The notes under the pieces: generated by a model | What the model was told of the DNA's origin: nothing | Database searches by the model: none | What the model saw: only the letters and a program-made list of their open reading frames with translations | Translations under genes and position numbers: made by a program | Part shown: positions 27,292-35,617 of the stretch, in pieces | Numbering within the stretch: position 1 is the stretch's first letter | How the letters are laid out: every line of letters begins with the position of its first letter | DNA from: Pseudomonas prosekii | GTDB taxonomy: Bacteria; Pseudomonadota; Gammaproteobacteria; Pseudomonadales; Pseudomonadaceae | Length of the DNA: 64,000 nt | Reading direction: 5' to 3' | Assembly (NCBI RefSeq): GCF_900105155.1 | Contig: NZ_LT629762.1 | Span: 1,302,001 to 1,366,000 of the forward strand

Positions 27292-28386
27292 TCAGATATT
27301 GGCGCGCAGGACGCTGTCGGGTAGCGGCTCGCCGCGCTCGGCACTGGCGGCGACCGCTTCGATCAAACCGCTCAACTCATAACCTTGGCCCTTGAGCCAA
27401 TCGTCGTCGTAGTAAGTCGCGGCATAACGTTCGCCGCCATCGCACAAGATCGCCACGATTGACCCCGACTGCCCCGCCGCGACCATTTCCCGGCCCGCGA
27501 TCAATGCGCCAATCAGGTTAGTCCCGCTCGACCCACCCACTCGCCGGCCCAGGCGCTGCGCCAGGTAATGCATGGCCGCCAACGACAAGGCGTCCGGCAC
27601 CTTGACCATCGCGTCGATCACTTTCGGCAAGAACGACGCCTCCACCCGTGGTCGGCCAATGCCTTCGATTCGCGAACCGTATTCCAGCCGCAGACTTGCA
27701 TCGCCCGTCTGGTAATAGTCGAAAAACACCGAACGCTCGGCATCGGCGCACAGCACGCGGGTGCAATGCTGGCGGTAGCGCACGTAACGACCCAACGTCG
27801 CGGTGGTGCCGCCGGTGCCGGGGCTGGAAATCAGCCAGCTCGGCTCCGGATGCTGCTCGAAGCGCATCTGTTGAAAGATCGACTCGGCGATGTTGTTATT
27901 CGCGCGCCAGTCGGTCGCGCGCTCGGCGTAGGTGAACTGATCGATGAAGTGGCCATCATGCTCGCGCGCCAGGCGCTCGGACTCGGCGTAGATCTGCGTC
28001 GGGTCCTCCACCAGATGACTGTTGCCACCATAAAAAGCGATCTGCGCAATCTTCTCTTTCGACGTTGTCGCAGGCATCACCGCAATAAACGGCAAGCCCA
28101 ACATCCGCGCGAAATACGCCTCGGAAATCGCCGTCGAACCGCTGGACGCCTCGATTACCGGCGCGCCGGGCTTGAGCCAGCCATTGCACAACGCATAAAG
28201 GAACAGCGAACGGGCCAGCCGATGTTTGAGGCTGCCGGTGGGATGGCTCGATTCATCCTTGAAGTACAACTCGACGCCGGGCAAACCCGGTATAGGCAAG
28301 GGGATCAGGTGGGTGTCGGCGCTGCGCTGGAAGTCGGCTTCAATGATCTGGATCGCTTCGCGGGCCCACTGTCGGGTGTCGCTCAT
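27292..28386 (-). CDS. PLP-dependent cysteine synthase-family enzyme
   Basis: Fold-type II PLP enzyme of 364 residues. The cofactor lysine is about residue 54 in SSHPTGSLKHRLA, the substrate loop is EASSGSTAISEAYFARM, and a glycine-rich phosphate loop SSPGTGGTTATLG lies near 190-202. It differs from CysK/CysM in its longer C-terminus and resembles the Cds1-type L-cysteine desulfhydrase branch, so H2S release from cysteine is one possibility; the true reaction is open. Monocistronic, convergent with the FAD oxidoreductase across the REP array. Confidence 0.82.
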   Translation of the reverse strand: MSDTRQWAREAIQIIEADFQRSADTHLIPLPIPGLPGVELYFKDESSHPTGSLKHRLARSLFLYALCNGWLKPGAPVIEASSGSTAISEAYFARMLGLPFIAVMPATTSKEKIAQIAFYGGNSHLVEDPTQIYAESERLAREHDGHFIDQFTYAERATDWRANNNIAESIFQQMRFEQHPEPSWLISSPGTGGTTATLGRYVRYRQHCTRVLCADAERSVFFDYYQTGDASLRLEYGSRIEGIGRPRVEASFLPKVIDAMVKVPDALSLAAMHYLAQRLGRRVGGSSGTNLIGALIAGREMVAAGQSGSIVAILCDGGERYAATYYDDDWLKGQGYELSGLIEAVAASAERGEPLPDSVLRANI

Positions 28387-28557
28387 GGTGGTTATCTCAA
28401 TGAATCAAGCAAGAGTCGTCCTTGTTTCAAGGCTCAACGCACAAGCTTAGGAGAATTCCTACGACACGCACAGATACAGCCTAGGCCCAATAACACCGGG
28501 AACTGCTAGGCTTTTTGCGCATTGCCCTGCACTGCCATTAACCCGGTAAAGGCATAT

Positions 28558-28582
28558 AACAAAAAAGAATATAACTTTTGTT
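28558..28582. promoter_or_regulatory. AT-rich inverted repeat upstream of nhaA
   Basis: AACAAAA (28558-28564) and TTTTGTT (28576-28582) with an 11-base spacer in a conspicuously AT-rich stretch 60-90 bases before nhaA. Could be part of the promoter or an operator. Confidence 0.35.
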
Positions 28583-28643
28583 TTAACAACTAACGGTACA
28601 GGTTAGGGTGTGCCACCTTTTGAATAATCGATGGAGAGCGACC

Positions 28644-29831
28644 TTGCCTCTGCGTAGCACGTTCACACGTTTCTTCCAGCTGGAAGCCGCCAGCGGTCTG
28701 CTACTGATCGCCGCCGCCGCTTTGGCTTTAATCATCAACAATTCCTCGTTGTCGTGGCTGTATAACGGCCTGCTCGACACCCCCGTGGTAGCGCAGATTG
28801 GCGCGTTGAAAATCGCCAAACCCTTGCTGCTGTGGATCAACGACGGGCTGATGGCGCTGTTCTTCTTGCTGATCGGTCTGGAAGTGAAACGCGAAGTTCT
28901 CGACGGCCAATTGTCGAAACCCTCGCAGATCGTCCTGCCCGGCGCGGCGGCGATTGGCGGCATGGTCGTGCCGGCGTTGATCTACTGGTTCATCAACCGC
29001 CACGACCCGGCAGCGCTGGGTGGCTGGGCTATTCCGATGGCCACCGACATCGCGTTCGCCCTCGGCGTGCTGGCCCTGCTCGGCAAGCGTGTCCCGGTGT
29101 CGCTGAAATTGTTCCTGATGACCTTGGCGATCATCGACGATCTCGGCGCCATCATCGTCATCGCGATTTTCTATTCCGGCACACTCTCGACCCTGTCGCT
29201 GGCCCTGGCTGGCGCCTGCATCGTTGCGCTGATTGCGATGAACCGGCTAGGCGTGGTCAAGCTCGGGCCGTATTTGATCATCGGTATGATCCTGTGGGTG
29301 TGCGTGCTCAAAAGCGGTGTCCACGCGACACTGGCCGGCGTGACGCTGGCGTTCTGCATCCCGCTGCGCACCAAAAATGCCGAGCCCTCGCCGCTGATGA
29401 CCCTGGAGCACGCGCTGCATCCGTGGGTGGCTTACGGGATTTTGCCGCTGTTCGCCTTCGCCAATGCCGGCCTGTCCCTGAGCGGCGTCACCGCCGAGAG
29501 CTTCACCCACCACGTACCGATGGGCATCGCCATCGGCCTGCTGCTGGGCAAAACTCTGGGCGTGTTCGGCCTGACTTGGCTCTCGGTGAAAACCGGCATC
29601 GCCGCCCTGCCCCAGGGCGCCAATTGGGGCCAGGTGCTGGGCGTCGCCATCCTCTGCGGCATCGGCTTCACCATGAGCCTGTTTGTCGGCTCGCTGGCGT
29701 TCGTGCCAGGCGCCAGTGATTACGCGGGGATGGACCGAATGGGCATCTTGACCGGCTCGATCATGGCCGCGTTGATTGGTTATGCGGTGACGGCGGCGGC
29801 AAGTCGCAAACGCGGTATAGCGGTCAATTAG
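28644..29831 (+). CDS. nhaA: Na+/H+ antiporter NhaA
   Basis: Inner-membrane sodium/proton antiporter for pH and sodium homeostasis. 395 residues, about twelve helices. The ion-binding aspartate pair is visible in [30 protein letters not shown] and [18 protein letters not shown] are family signatures. TTG at 28644 is chosen as start because GGAGAG lies five bases upstream and it gives the usual N-terminus [18 protein letters not shown]; an in-frame start at 28608 is possible. Confidence 0.93.
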   Translation: MPLRSTFTRFFQLEAASGLLLIAAAALALIINNSSLSWLYNGLLDTPVVAQIGALKIAKPLLLWINDGLMALFFLLIGLEVKREVLDGQLSKPSQIVLPGAAAIGGMVVPALIYWFINRHDPAALGGWAIPMATDIAFALGVLALLGKRVPVSLKLFLMTLAIIDDLGAIIVIAIFYSGTLSTLSLALAGACIVALIAMNRLGVVKLGPYLIIGMILWVCVLKSGVHATLAGVTLAFCIPLRTKNAEPSPLMTLEHALHPWVAYGILPLFAFANAGLSLSGVTAESFTHHVPMGIAIGLLLGKTLGVFGLTWLSVKTGIAALPQGANWGQVLGVAILCGIGFTMSLFVGSLAFVPGASDYAGMDRMGILTGSIMAALIGYAVTAAASRKRGIAVN

Positions 29832-29945
29832 GGAACACTCCCAGAGACATTCAGGAATCGTCCTACAGTCACGCTCAGCCACGTTCGTTAACGTCGTGCA
29901 GCCTCCTTATCCGGGGCTGCCGATGGACGAATGAAAGGACGAGCA

Positions 29946-31130
29946 GTGGCTGGCAACAAGGATATTCCAAGGATTAAAAACCCTCCCTCGGGTGACGGTC
30001 ATCACGTCACCCACCGCTTGATGAGCGCCACCGAGCTGGCCGATCGAGACGCCCGGCAAAACGCCTACGACGCCATGCTCGCCAGGCAGGAAGCCTTCGA
30101 ACGCACTCTGGCGCTCGCCCCCTCCAAAGAAAAACAAGCCGTCCGCGCCGGATGTGTCTTCGCCAAGTCCTGCAAACTGCCGGACGCCATCATCGATTAC
30201 TCCAACCCTTCGGGCATGGTGCCCACCGACAGCCTCAAGGATTACGGGGAAATCGCGTGGCTCGGTGCACGCGAAGCGGACGATGCAGGATTGCTGGATC
30301 TTCAAACGATCAGTGGCTCGACCGTCTCACTGGGCATTGGCCGACTGGCGCTGCAAATTCCCGCTATCGCCGCACCCGCGGCCATCACCGCAGCAGGAGC
30401 TGCCACGCTGGCCGGGGTGGTCGCGCTCTTCTGGACGCCAAGCCTGGGCGATAGCGCGCTGTATACCGAAGAGCAATTACGGGCGCTGAAACAGGCTCGC
30501 ATTCGGGTTCGCCTCAGGGTTGAGCAACAGGCTGACGGCAGCTTGAAAGGTTACGGCTTTTACACCGGCAAGCACCGCGAATGGGAAATGGTCGATGTCG
30601 TGACACTCGACCTGCGCGACAACCAACGGGTGGCTGACCTTGGTGATGGCGTAAAGCTGATCTGGACTCCGGCAGTGGATGGCTCGGACATCCTCGGGAT
30701 CCCCGCGCTGGAAGCAGCGCCCCAGGCGCCGCATATCTGGGTTTATCCGCCGACCGAGGCCGCCGATGGCATCATCGTGAACCCGGTTTACCCACCGGAT
30801 TACAAAGATTTCATCCTGGTGTTTCCGGTGGGGTCGGGGGTGAAGCCGGTTTATATTGTGGTGAGTGTTCCTGATCACAAATATCACCCGGCGCCGACAG
30901 ATCTCACTGCGTTTCCTGATGCAGTGAAGGCAAACCGGAAAACTACCGTCAAGGGCGGCGGAAGTCTGCGAAAACGATGGAAGACTTCGATTGGGATCAT
31001 TTTCGAATGGGACTCACAGCACGCAACGGTCGAAATGTACGACAGACGTGGTCGTCACCTCGGTGAATTTAATCCAGAGACTGGCGAACAGACCAAGCCC
31101 GCAGATAAGACAAGGAAAGTAGAACCGTGA
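29946..31130 (+). CDS. Bacteriocin with S-type pyocin domain and colicin E3-type rRNase domain
   Basis: 394 residues from GTG 29946 (AAAGGAC six bases upstream; an ATG at 29931 is possible). Residues about 1-60 are polar; 130-163 hydrophobic (Ala/Ile/Leu-rich); 170-310 resemble the pyocin S domain (GYGFYTGKHREWEMV, DLGDGVKLIWTPAVDGSDILGIP, HIWVYPPTEAADGIIVNPVYPPDY). The C-terminal 80 residues match the colicin E3 16S rRNase: DHKYHPAP, GGGSLRKRW, then FEWDSQH and HLGEFNPETG. The E3 catalytic set is conserved as Asp356, His359, Glu363 and Arg390. It should cleave 16S rRNA in sensitive cells. Shorter than classical S-pyocins: no large receptor-binding domain. Translationally coupled to the next gene, the likely immunity gene. 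Confidence 0.88.
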   Translation: MAGNKDIPRIKNPPSGDGHHVTHRLMSATELADRDARQNAYDAMLARQEAFERTLALAPSKEKQAVRAGCVFAKSCKLPDAIIDYSNPSGMVPTDSLKDYGEIAWLGAREADDAGLLDLQTISGSTVSLGIGRLALQIPAIAAPAAITAAGAATLAGVVALFWTPSLGDSALYTEEQLRALKQARIRVRLRVEQQADGSLKGYGFYTGKHREWEMVDVVTLDLRDNQRVADLGDGVKLIWTPAVDGSDILGIPALEAAPQAPHIWVYPPTEAADGIIVNPVYPPDYKDFILVFPVGSGVKPVYIVVSVPDHKYHPAPTDLTAFPDAVKANRKTTVKGGGSLRKRWKTSIGIIFEWDSQHATVEMYDRRGRHLGEFNPETGEQTKPADKTRKVEP

Positions 31131-31360
31131 TTTTCTATCTGATTGAAGCTTTCGACAAAGAAACCGAGCTTCTCGCGTTCGAGGAACAACTACCCAATGG
31201 ATTCGATGAGCAGGTGAAAAGAATCATGGGATGGACCGCAGACCAACAGGGATGGGAGGGATACGACCTCACACGGACGCAGCTCTCTGCGCTAGAAGAA
31301 ATAATGGAGAAGAATATTTACGACCCGGCGTACATCTTTCAACTCAGCTGCAATGCTTAG
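31127..31360 (+). CDS. Putative bacteriocin immunity protein (DUF7683-like)
   Basis: 77 residues from GTG 31127, overlapping the toxin stop (GTGA), with AAGGAAAG upstream. Acidic (MIFYLIEAFDKETELLAFEE ... MGWTADQQGWEGYDLT), as expected for a protein that binds a basic nuclease. It is not like the classical colicin E3 immunity protein; it resembles small proteins I recall as DUF7683 that follow pyocin-domain toxins in Pseudomonas. Immunity is inferred from position, overlap and charge. Confidence 0.72.
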   Translation: MIFYLIEAFDKETELLAFEEQLPNGFDEQVKRIMGWTADQQGWEGYDLTRTQLSALEEIMEKNIYDPAYIFQLSCNA

Positions 31361-31371
31361 GTCGTTCAAAC

Positions 31372-31406
31372 AAAAAACCCCGACCAGCCACCTGATCGGG
31401 GTTTTT
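31372..31406. terminator. Bidirectional terminator between immunity gene and slyB-like gene
   Basis: ACCCCGA (31377-31383) and TCGGGGT (31396-31402) with A-run before and T-run after, serving both convergent transcripts. Confidence 0.9.
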
Positions 31407-31423
31407 CCTTACCCTGCGCTCGC

Positions 31424-31888
31424 TTAGTGCGAAACGCGGCTCGTGCCGTCAACCGTGGAGATGCGCACGCGCTCGCCGACGCGGAACACTTCGTTCTCCT
31501 GCACTTGCTGCACATAGGCGCGCATGCTGCCGTCGTCTTCGCGGACGGTGATTTCGACGCCTTGGGCGCGGGTCAGGCCTTCTTCGGTGGCCGAACCAAT
31601 CAGGCCGCCGGCAACTGCGCCGATGACCGCTGCGACGATACTGCCGCGACCGCCGCCGATGGCGCTGCCGCCGACACCGCCGACCGCTGCACCGGCGATG
31701 CCGCCGATCGGGGTCTTGGTGCCTTCGATTTTCACCGGACGCAGGGATTCGATGGTGCCCATGCGAATCGTCTGCACACGACGCGCTTCGTCACGGGAAT
31801 AGGAGTCACCGGTCAGGCTGGACTGGCAGCCGGTGAGCAACATCACCATCGTGGAAAAGGAAGCAACCAGCAGGACAGACTTACGCAT
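31424..31888 (-). CDS. Glycine-zipper outer-membrane lipoprotein (SlyB/Pcp-like)
   Basis: 154 residues. Signal peptide MRKSVLLVASFSTMVMLLTGC with lipobox Cys at residue 21, then a glycine-zipper hairpin (GGIAGAAVGGVGGSAIGGG and VAAVIGAVAGGLIG, about residues 67-102) that can insert in a membrane, and a C-terminal beta domain (GVEITVREDDGSMRAYVQQV). SlyB-type proteins stabilise outer-membrane proteins. ATG at 31888 with GGAG upstream. Monocistronic. Confidence 0.88.
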   Translation of the reverse strand: MRKSVLLVASFSTMVMLLTGCQSSLTGDSYSRDEARRVQTIRMGTIESLRPVKIEGTKTPIGGIAGAAVGGVGGSAIGGGRGSIVAAVIGAVAGGLIGSATEEGLTRAQGVEITVREDDGSMRAYVQQVQENEVFRVGERVRISTVDGTSRVSH

Positions 31889-32055
31889 AGCATCAACTCC
31901 AAAGGACAGGTATTCATTAAACTCCGCAGCTTGACGCCTGTCACGGCATGGCCCGGATAAAATTGGTTTCATTCAGGCCCGGTACAGGCGCCTCTGAACT
32001 CACCACACAGTAGCGTCAAATCACCCACACTGCGCCGTTGACCCAAGGATTTTTC

Positions 32056-32292
32056 ATGGACTACTTCATCATTGTCGTCACGACTGTGGCCGGTCTGTAC
32101 TTCCACTGGTGGCTGTACGTGCGTATCAAACGCTGGATGGACCGCGACCTGGCGTTGGCATTGGCTGGAAAAAACGAGGACAAGAAAGCCTTCATGCTCC
32201 AGCAATTGGCGAACGCGCAAGCGCAAAAGATCAAGCGTCGGGACTTGCCGCAATGGCTGGAGGCCGCTGCTGCAAGCTATCCCGGTCGGTAG
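32056..32292 (+). CDS. Small membrane-anchored protein, function unknown
   Basis: 78 residues: one N-terminal membrane span (MDYFIIVVTTVAGLYFHWWL) followed by a basic amphipathic cytoplasmic part (RIKRWMDRDLALALAG, FMLQQLANAQAQKIKRRDL). Start at 32056 has AAGGA nine bases upstream; an in-frame TTG at 32038 is less likely. Between divergent/convergent genes with no functional clue. Confidence 0.75.
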   Translation: MDYFIIVVTTVAGLYFHWWLYVRIKRWMDRDLALALAGKNEDKKAFMLQQLANAQAQKIKRRDLPQWLEAAAASYPGR

Positions 32293-32297
32293 ACTGC

Positions 32298-32945
32298 TCA
32301 AGGTGCCAGACGTTCAAGAATCCAGTCGGCGTCCTGCAGGCGATAGTTGAGGCGATCGTGCAGGCGGCTCGAACGGCCTTGCCAGAACTCGATGCGCTCG
32401 GGGAGCAAACGGTAACCGCCCCAGTGTTCCGGGCAGTGTGGCTGAGTGTCAGTGAAGCGCTGCTCGGTAATCTTCAGTAACTCTTCCAGCTCGCCACGAT
32501 CGGCGATCACCCGGCTCTGCGGGGATGCCCAGGCGCCGAGGCGACTGCCCAGCGGCCGGACCTGAAAGTAAGCGTCAGACTCTTCGGGCGACACCTTGAC
32601 CACCCGCCCTTCGATACGCACCTGGCGCTCCAGGGTTGGCCAGAAAAACGTCATGGCGGCGAACGGGTTCACCGCCAGATGCTGGCCCTTGGCGCTGTCA
32701 TAGTTGGTGAAGAACGTAAAACCCTGAGCATCCAAGCCCTTGAGCAACAGGATGCGGCAATGCGGCCGGCCGTCGAGATCGACGGTGGCCAGGGTCATCG
32801 CGTTGGCCTCGACCGGCACCTGCTCGGTTTTCACCGCATCGGCGAACCACTGATGGAACAGCGCGAACGGCTCGGCCGGGGCTTGCGCCTCGGTCAGCCC
32901 GTCTCGGGTGTAGTCGCGACGCATATCAGCCAGGGCCTGGGTCAT
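32298..32945 (-). CDS. pdxH: Pyridoxamine 5'-phosphate oxidase
   Basis: FMN-dependent enzyme that makes pyridoxal 5'-phosphate from pyridoxine- or pyridoxamine-5'-phosphate. 215 residues, normal length. FMN-binding segment [24 protein letters not shown] and C-terminal substrate region [24 protein letters not shown] with the conserved Arg-x-His-Asp ending. It starts 23 bases after the stop of the OmpA-like gene upstream and may be co-transcribed with it. Confidence 0.97.
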   Translation of the reverse strand: MTQALADMRRDYTRDGLTEAQAPAEPFALFHQWFADAVKTEQVPVEANAMTLATVDLDGRPHCRILLLKGLDAQGFTFFTNYDSAKGQHLAVNPFAAMTFFWPTLERQVRIEGRVVKVSPEESDAYFQVRPLGSRLGAWASPQSRVIADRGELEELLKITEQRFTDTQPHCPEHWGGYRLLPERIEFWQGRSSRLHDRLNYRLQDADWILERLAP

Positions 32946-32968
32946 GGCGCTTTCCTTGTGGTTAACGA

Positions 32969-34132
32969 TCAGTTCTTCGCAGCATCCGCAGCGGCGACTT
33001 TCTTGTCAGTGGAGGCTTTGGCTGGTGCGGCTTTTTTCGCTGGAGTTGTGGCTTTGGCCGGGGCTTTCTTCGCCGGAGCCTTGGCGGCGGTTTTGGCTGG
33101 CGCCTTGGCGGCAGCTTTTTTCACCGGGGCTTTTTTCGCGGCAGGGGCAGCGGCTTTCTTCGCGACTGGCGCCGGCGTGACTGGCTTGACCACCGGTTTC
33201 GCTTCTTGCTTGGCCACCATAGTGACGGGCGCCGGCGCTGGCATGTTGTACTTGCTGAGCAGCGCAACCATGGTGTTCTGCGGAGTCACGAGCAATTCGA
33301 CACGACGGTTCAACGCACGACCTTCAACGCTGTCGTTGGCCGCACGCGGCGCTTCGCCACCCATGCCGCGCAACATCAGGCGATCACGCTGCAGACCGCT
33401 GAGACGGAAGATTGCCGCTACCGATTGGGCGCGTTCCTGGCTCAACTTGACGTTGGCCGGCGCGGCGCCCGAGGTGTCGCTGTGGCCGAGGACCAGCACT
33501 GCGGTTTTCGGATCGAGTTCGAGAATTTTTGCGACGCGGCTGAATGGGCCGAGGGTCACGGGCAGCAGCATGGCCGGGCGATCCGGATTGAACGAGCCTT
33601 CAACCGGCGCAGTGACTACTAAAACGTTTTCACGACGTTCGAGTTGCAGGTTGCTGTCTTTGATCGCGGCGCGCAGGCGCGGTTCGTAATCGTCGAGCCA
33701 GGCCTGGGTAACTTTCGGATCCGGCATCGGCACGGCTTTGGCAGTAGGCTGCTGTTTGCCGCCGAACGGCCACCACCATTTGCCACCCGCTTCGGCGTCA
33801 GCCTTGGCGACAGCGTCCTGTTTGGCTTCGGCCTTGGCTTCCGGTTTGGCCGCAGCAGTATCGGCGCCATCATCGGAACCAAACGGCCAGTACCAACGGC
33901 TGCTGCTCTCAGCCTTGACCACCGGTGCGGTGATCGCTTGTTTGATTGGATCAGGTTTCGCCGCCGGGGCTGGCGCCGGGGCCGCCGCAGCAGCGGGTTC
34001 ATTGGCGGCGACTTTGTCGGAGGAACCGAATTGCCACCAGTGGCTGCCGCCCTCGGCGTCATTTTGTGGAGTTTGTGCGCAACCGGTGATCGCGAAGCAC
34101 AGCGCCAAAGCTAGGGTTTTATTGGATGACAT
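32969..34132 (-). CDS. OmpA-family lipoprotein with WWxFG repeats and histone-H1-like tail
   Basis: 387 residues. Signal peptide with lipobox FAITGC (Cys18). Residues about 30-125 carry three spaced aromatic motifs ([35 protein letters not shown]) joined by Ala/Pro/Lys linkers. An OmpA-like peptidoglycan-binding domain follows (about 180-290: [36 protein letters not shown]). The last 80 residues are built of [13 protein letters not shown] units like eukaryotic histone H1 or AlgP. The domain order is unusual; the basic tail could bind peptidoglycan, LPS or other polyanions. Function unknown. Confidence 0.85.
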   Translation of the reverse strand: MSSNKTLALALCFAITGCAQTPQNDAEGGSHWWQFGSSDKVAANEPAAAAAPAPAPAAKPDPIKQAITAPVVKAESSSRWYWPFGSDDGADTAAAKPEAKAEAKQDAVAKADAEAGGKWWWPFGGKQQPTAKAVPMPDPKVTQAWLDDYEPRLRAAIKDSNLQLERRENVLVVTAPVEGSFNPDRPAMLLPVTLGPFSRVAKILELDPKTAVLVLGHSDTSGAAPANVKLSQERAQSVAAIFRLSGLQRDRLMLRGMGGEAPRAANDSVEGRALNRRVELLVTPQNTMVALLSKYNMPAPAPVTMVAKQEAKPVVKPVTPAPVAKKAAAPAAKKAPVKKAAAKAPAKTAAKAPAKKAPAKATTPAKKAAPAKASTDKKVAAADAAKN

Positions 34133-34248
34133 TGGATATCCACAAAATGAAGTAATAAAAAATCAAAAGGCCACATCGACCACTTAAACAGACGCTTTGA
34201 ATCGAAAAAGGTAACGAGGTTCCCGGCGCAGACGCGTTCAGCGGCGTT

Positions 34249-35394
34249 TTACAGACAAGTGGCAAGTACCTTTGCCAGCTTCTGCGCGCGAGGATCCATC
34301 AAAACATACGGTCCCAAGGTATTTGTCACAAAACCGAAAGCCACATCGTGTTCCGGGTCAGCAAAACCGATCGAACCGCCGGCGCCGGGATGGCCAAAGG
34401 CCCGTGGGCCAAGGCCATACGTGGCGTTCGGCACATCCGGCTGATCGAGCATGCAACCCAGACCGAATCGGGTCCGGGTCAACAAAGTCTTGTCTTCGCC
34501 GAGGCTGTGTTCGCGGGTCAGCTCGTCGAGCATTTCGCCTTCCAGCAGGCTGCCATCGAGCAGCCCGGCATAAAAACCCGCGAGGCTGCGGGCATTGCCG
34601 TGGCCATTGGCGGCAGGTTGCTGCATGCGTCGCCATTCCGGTTTGTTGGTGCTGGTCATGATCGACGGCGGATTGGTAAAGGCGCGCGTGGTCATCGCCG
34701 TCGGCTCGCGCATCGTCACTTGCAGCAGGCGCTGGGCCGTAGCGTCGCCGCTGTTGCCCTTGCCACGGGCGATGTGGGCGACGCGGTGAAACTCTTCGTC
34801 AGCCAGACCGACATGAAAGTCCAGGCCCAACGGTTTGGCCACCCGCGCGACAATCGATTCGCCCGGCCCACGCCCATCGGCACGGCGCAACAACTCGCCG
34901 ACCAGCCAGCCGTAGGTGATCGCGGCGTAGCCGTGGCCCTGACCCGGCGTCCACCACGGTGATTCGGCGGCGAGCGCGTCGGTCATGGTGTGCCAGTCAT
35001 ACAAGGCTTCGGGGGCGAGCAATTCACGCAGGGCCGGCAGACCGGCCTGGTGGCAGAGCAAATGGCGCAGGGTGACGGATTGTTTGCCGGCAGCGGCAAA
35101 TTCGGGCCAGTAACGAGCAACCGGTGCGTCCAATTGCAGCTTGCCCTCGGCGACCAGTTGCAGCGCGGTGACGGCGGTGAAGGTCTTGGTGCAGGAAAAC
35201 AGATTGGCGATGGTGTCGCTGTGCCAGGCTTCGGCGCCATCCTTGTCGGCAGTACCGGCCCATAGATCGATGACGGTTTCACCGCCGACCTGGATGCACA
35301 ACGCCGCGCCACGTTCCTGGGGATCGTCGAACAATGCCGCGAAAGCTTCGCGCACCGCTTCGAACTTAAGCTCGTAATGACCTTGAATCTGCAC
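34249..35394 (-). CDS. Serine hydrolase of the beta-lactamase/EstB type
   Basis: 381 residues from GTG at 35394 (GGGGAG six bases upstream; TTG at 35400 is an alternative). SxxK motif SCTK at about 67-70 is the nucleophile motif of class C beta-lactamase-like esterases, and a tyrosine candidate is at about 161 (AAITYGWLVG). No signal peptide, so cytoplasmic. Family members are mostly carboxylesterases; true beta-lactamase activity is unlikely. The GPRAFGHPGAGGSIGFADPE block near the C-terminus is typical. Confidence 0.88.
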   Translation of the reverse strand: MQIQGHYELKFEAVREAFAALFDDPQERGAALCIQVGGETVIDLWAGTADKDGAEAWHSDTIANLFSCTKTFTAVTALQLVAEGKLQLDAPVARYWPEFAAAGKQSVTLRHLLCHQAGLPALRELLAPEALYDWHTMTDALAAESPWWTPGQGHGYAAITYGWLVGELLRRADGRGPGESIVARVAKPLGLDFHVGLADEEFHRVAHIARGKGNSGDATAQRLLQVTMREPTAMTTRAFTNPPSIMTSTNKPEWRRMQQPAANGHGNARSLAGFYAGLLDGSLLEGEMLDELTREHSLGEDKTLLTRTRFGLGCMLDQPDVPNATYGLGPRAFGHPGAGGSIGFADPEHDVAFGFVTNTLGPYVLMDPRAQKLAKVLATCL

Positions 35395-35529
35395 CCACAA
35401 CTCCCCGCCTAAACGCTCTACAAAGTGGTTCGCATTGTTCCAGCCCTGAAGGGTTTTGGGAACAGGTGCGGGCTGGGCGGTCGGTTGACGGAGGGATTGT
35501 TCGGGAATATTGAGTGAAATCAGGACGCC

Positions 35530-35595
35530 TTCGCGGGCAAGCCTCGCTCCTACAGGTTTTGCGCAAATCCTGTAGGAGCGAGGCTTGCCCGCGAA
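35530..35595. repeat. REP doublet (inverted pair)
   Basis: Copies at 35530-35554 and 35571-35595, perfect complements with core GGAGCGAGGCTTGCCCGCG, separated by 16 bases; same structure and spacing as the copy at 2383-2448. Confidence 0.9.
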
Positions 35596-35617
35596 GAAGG
35601 CAACTCGGTCTCAGGTA

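Noticed and set aside
34133-34248. Terminator after the serine hydrolase gene
   Set aside because: No stable stem followed by a T run on the minus strand was found.
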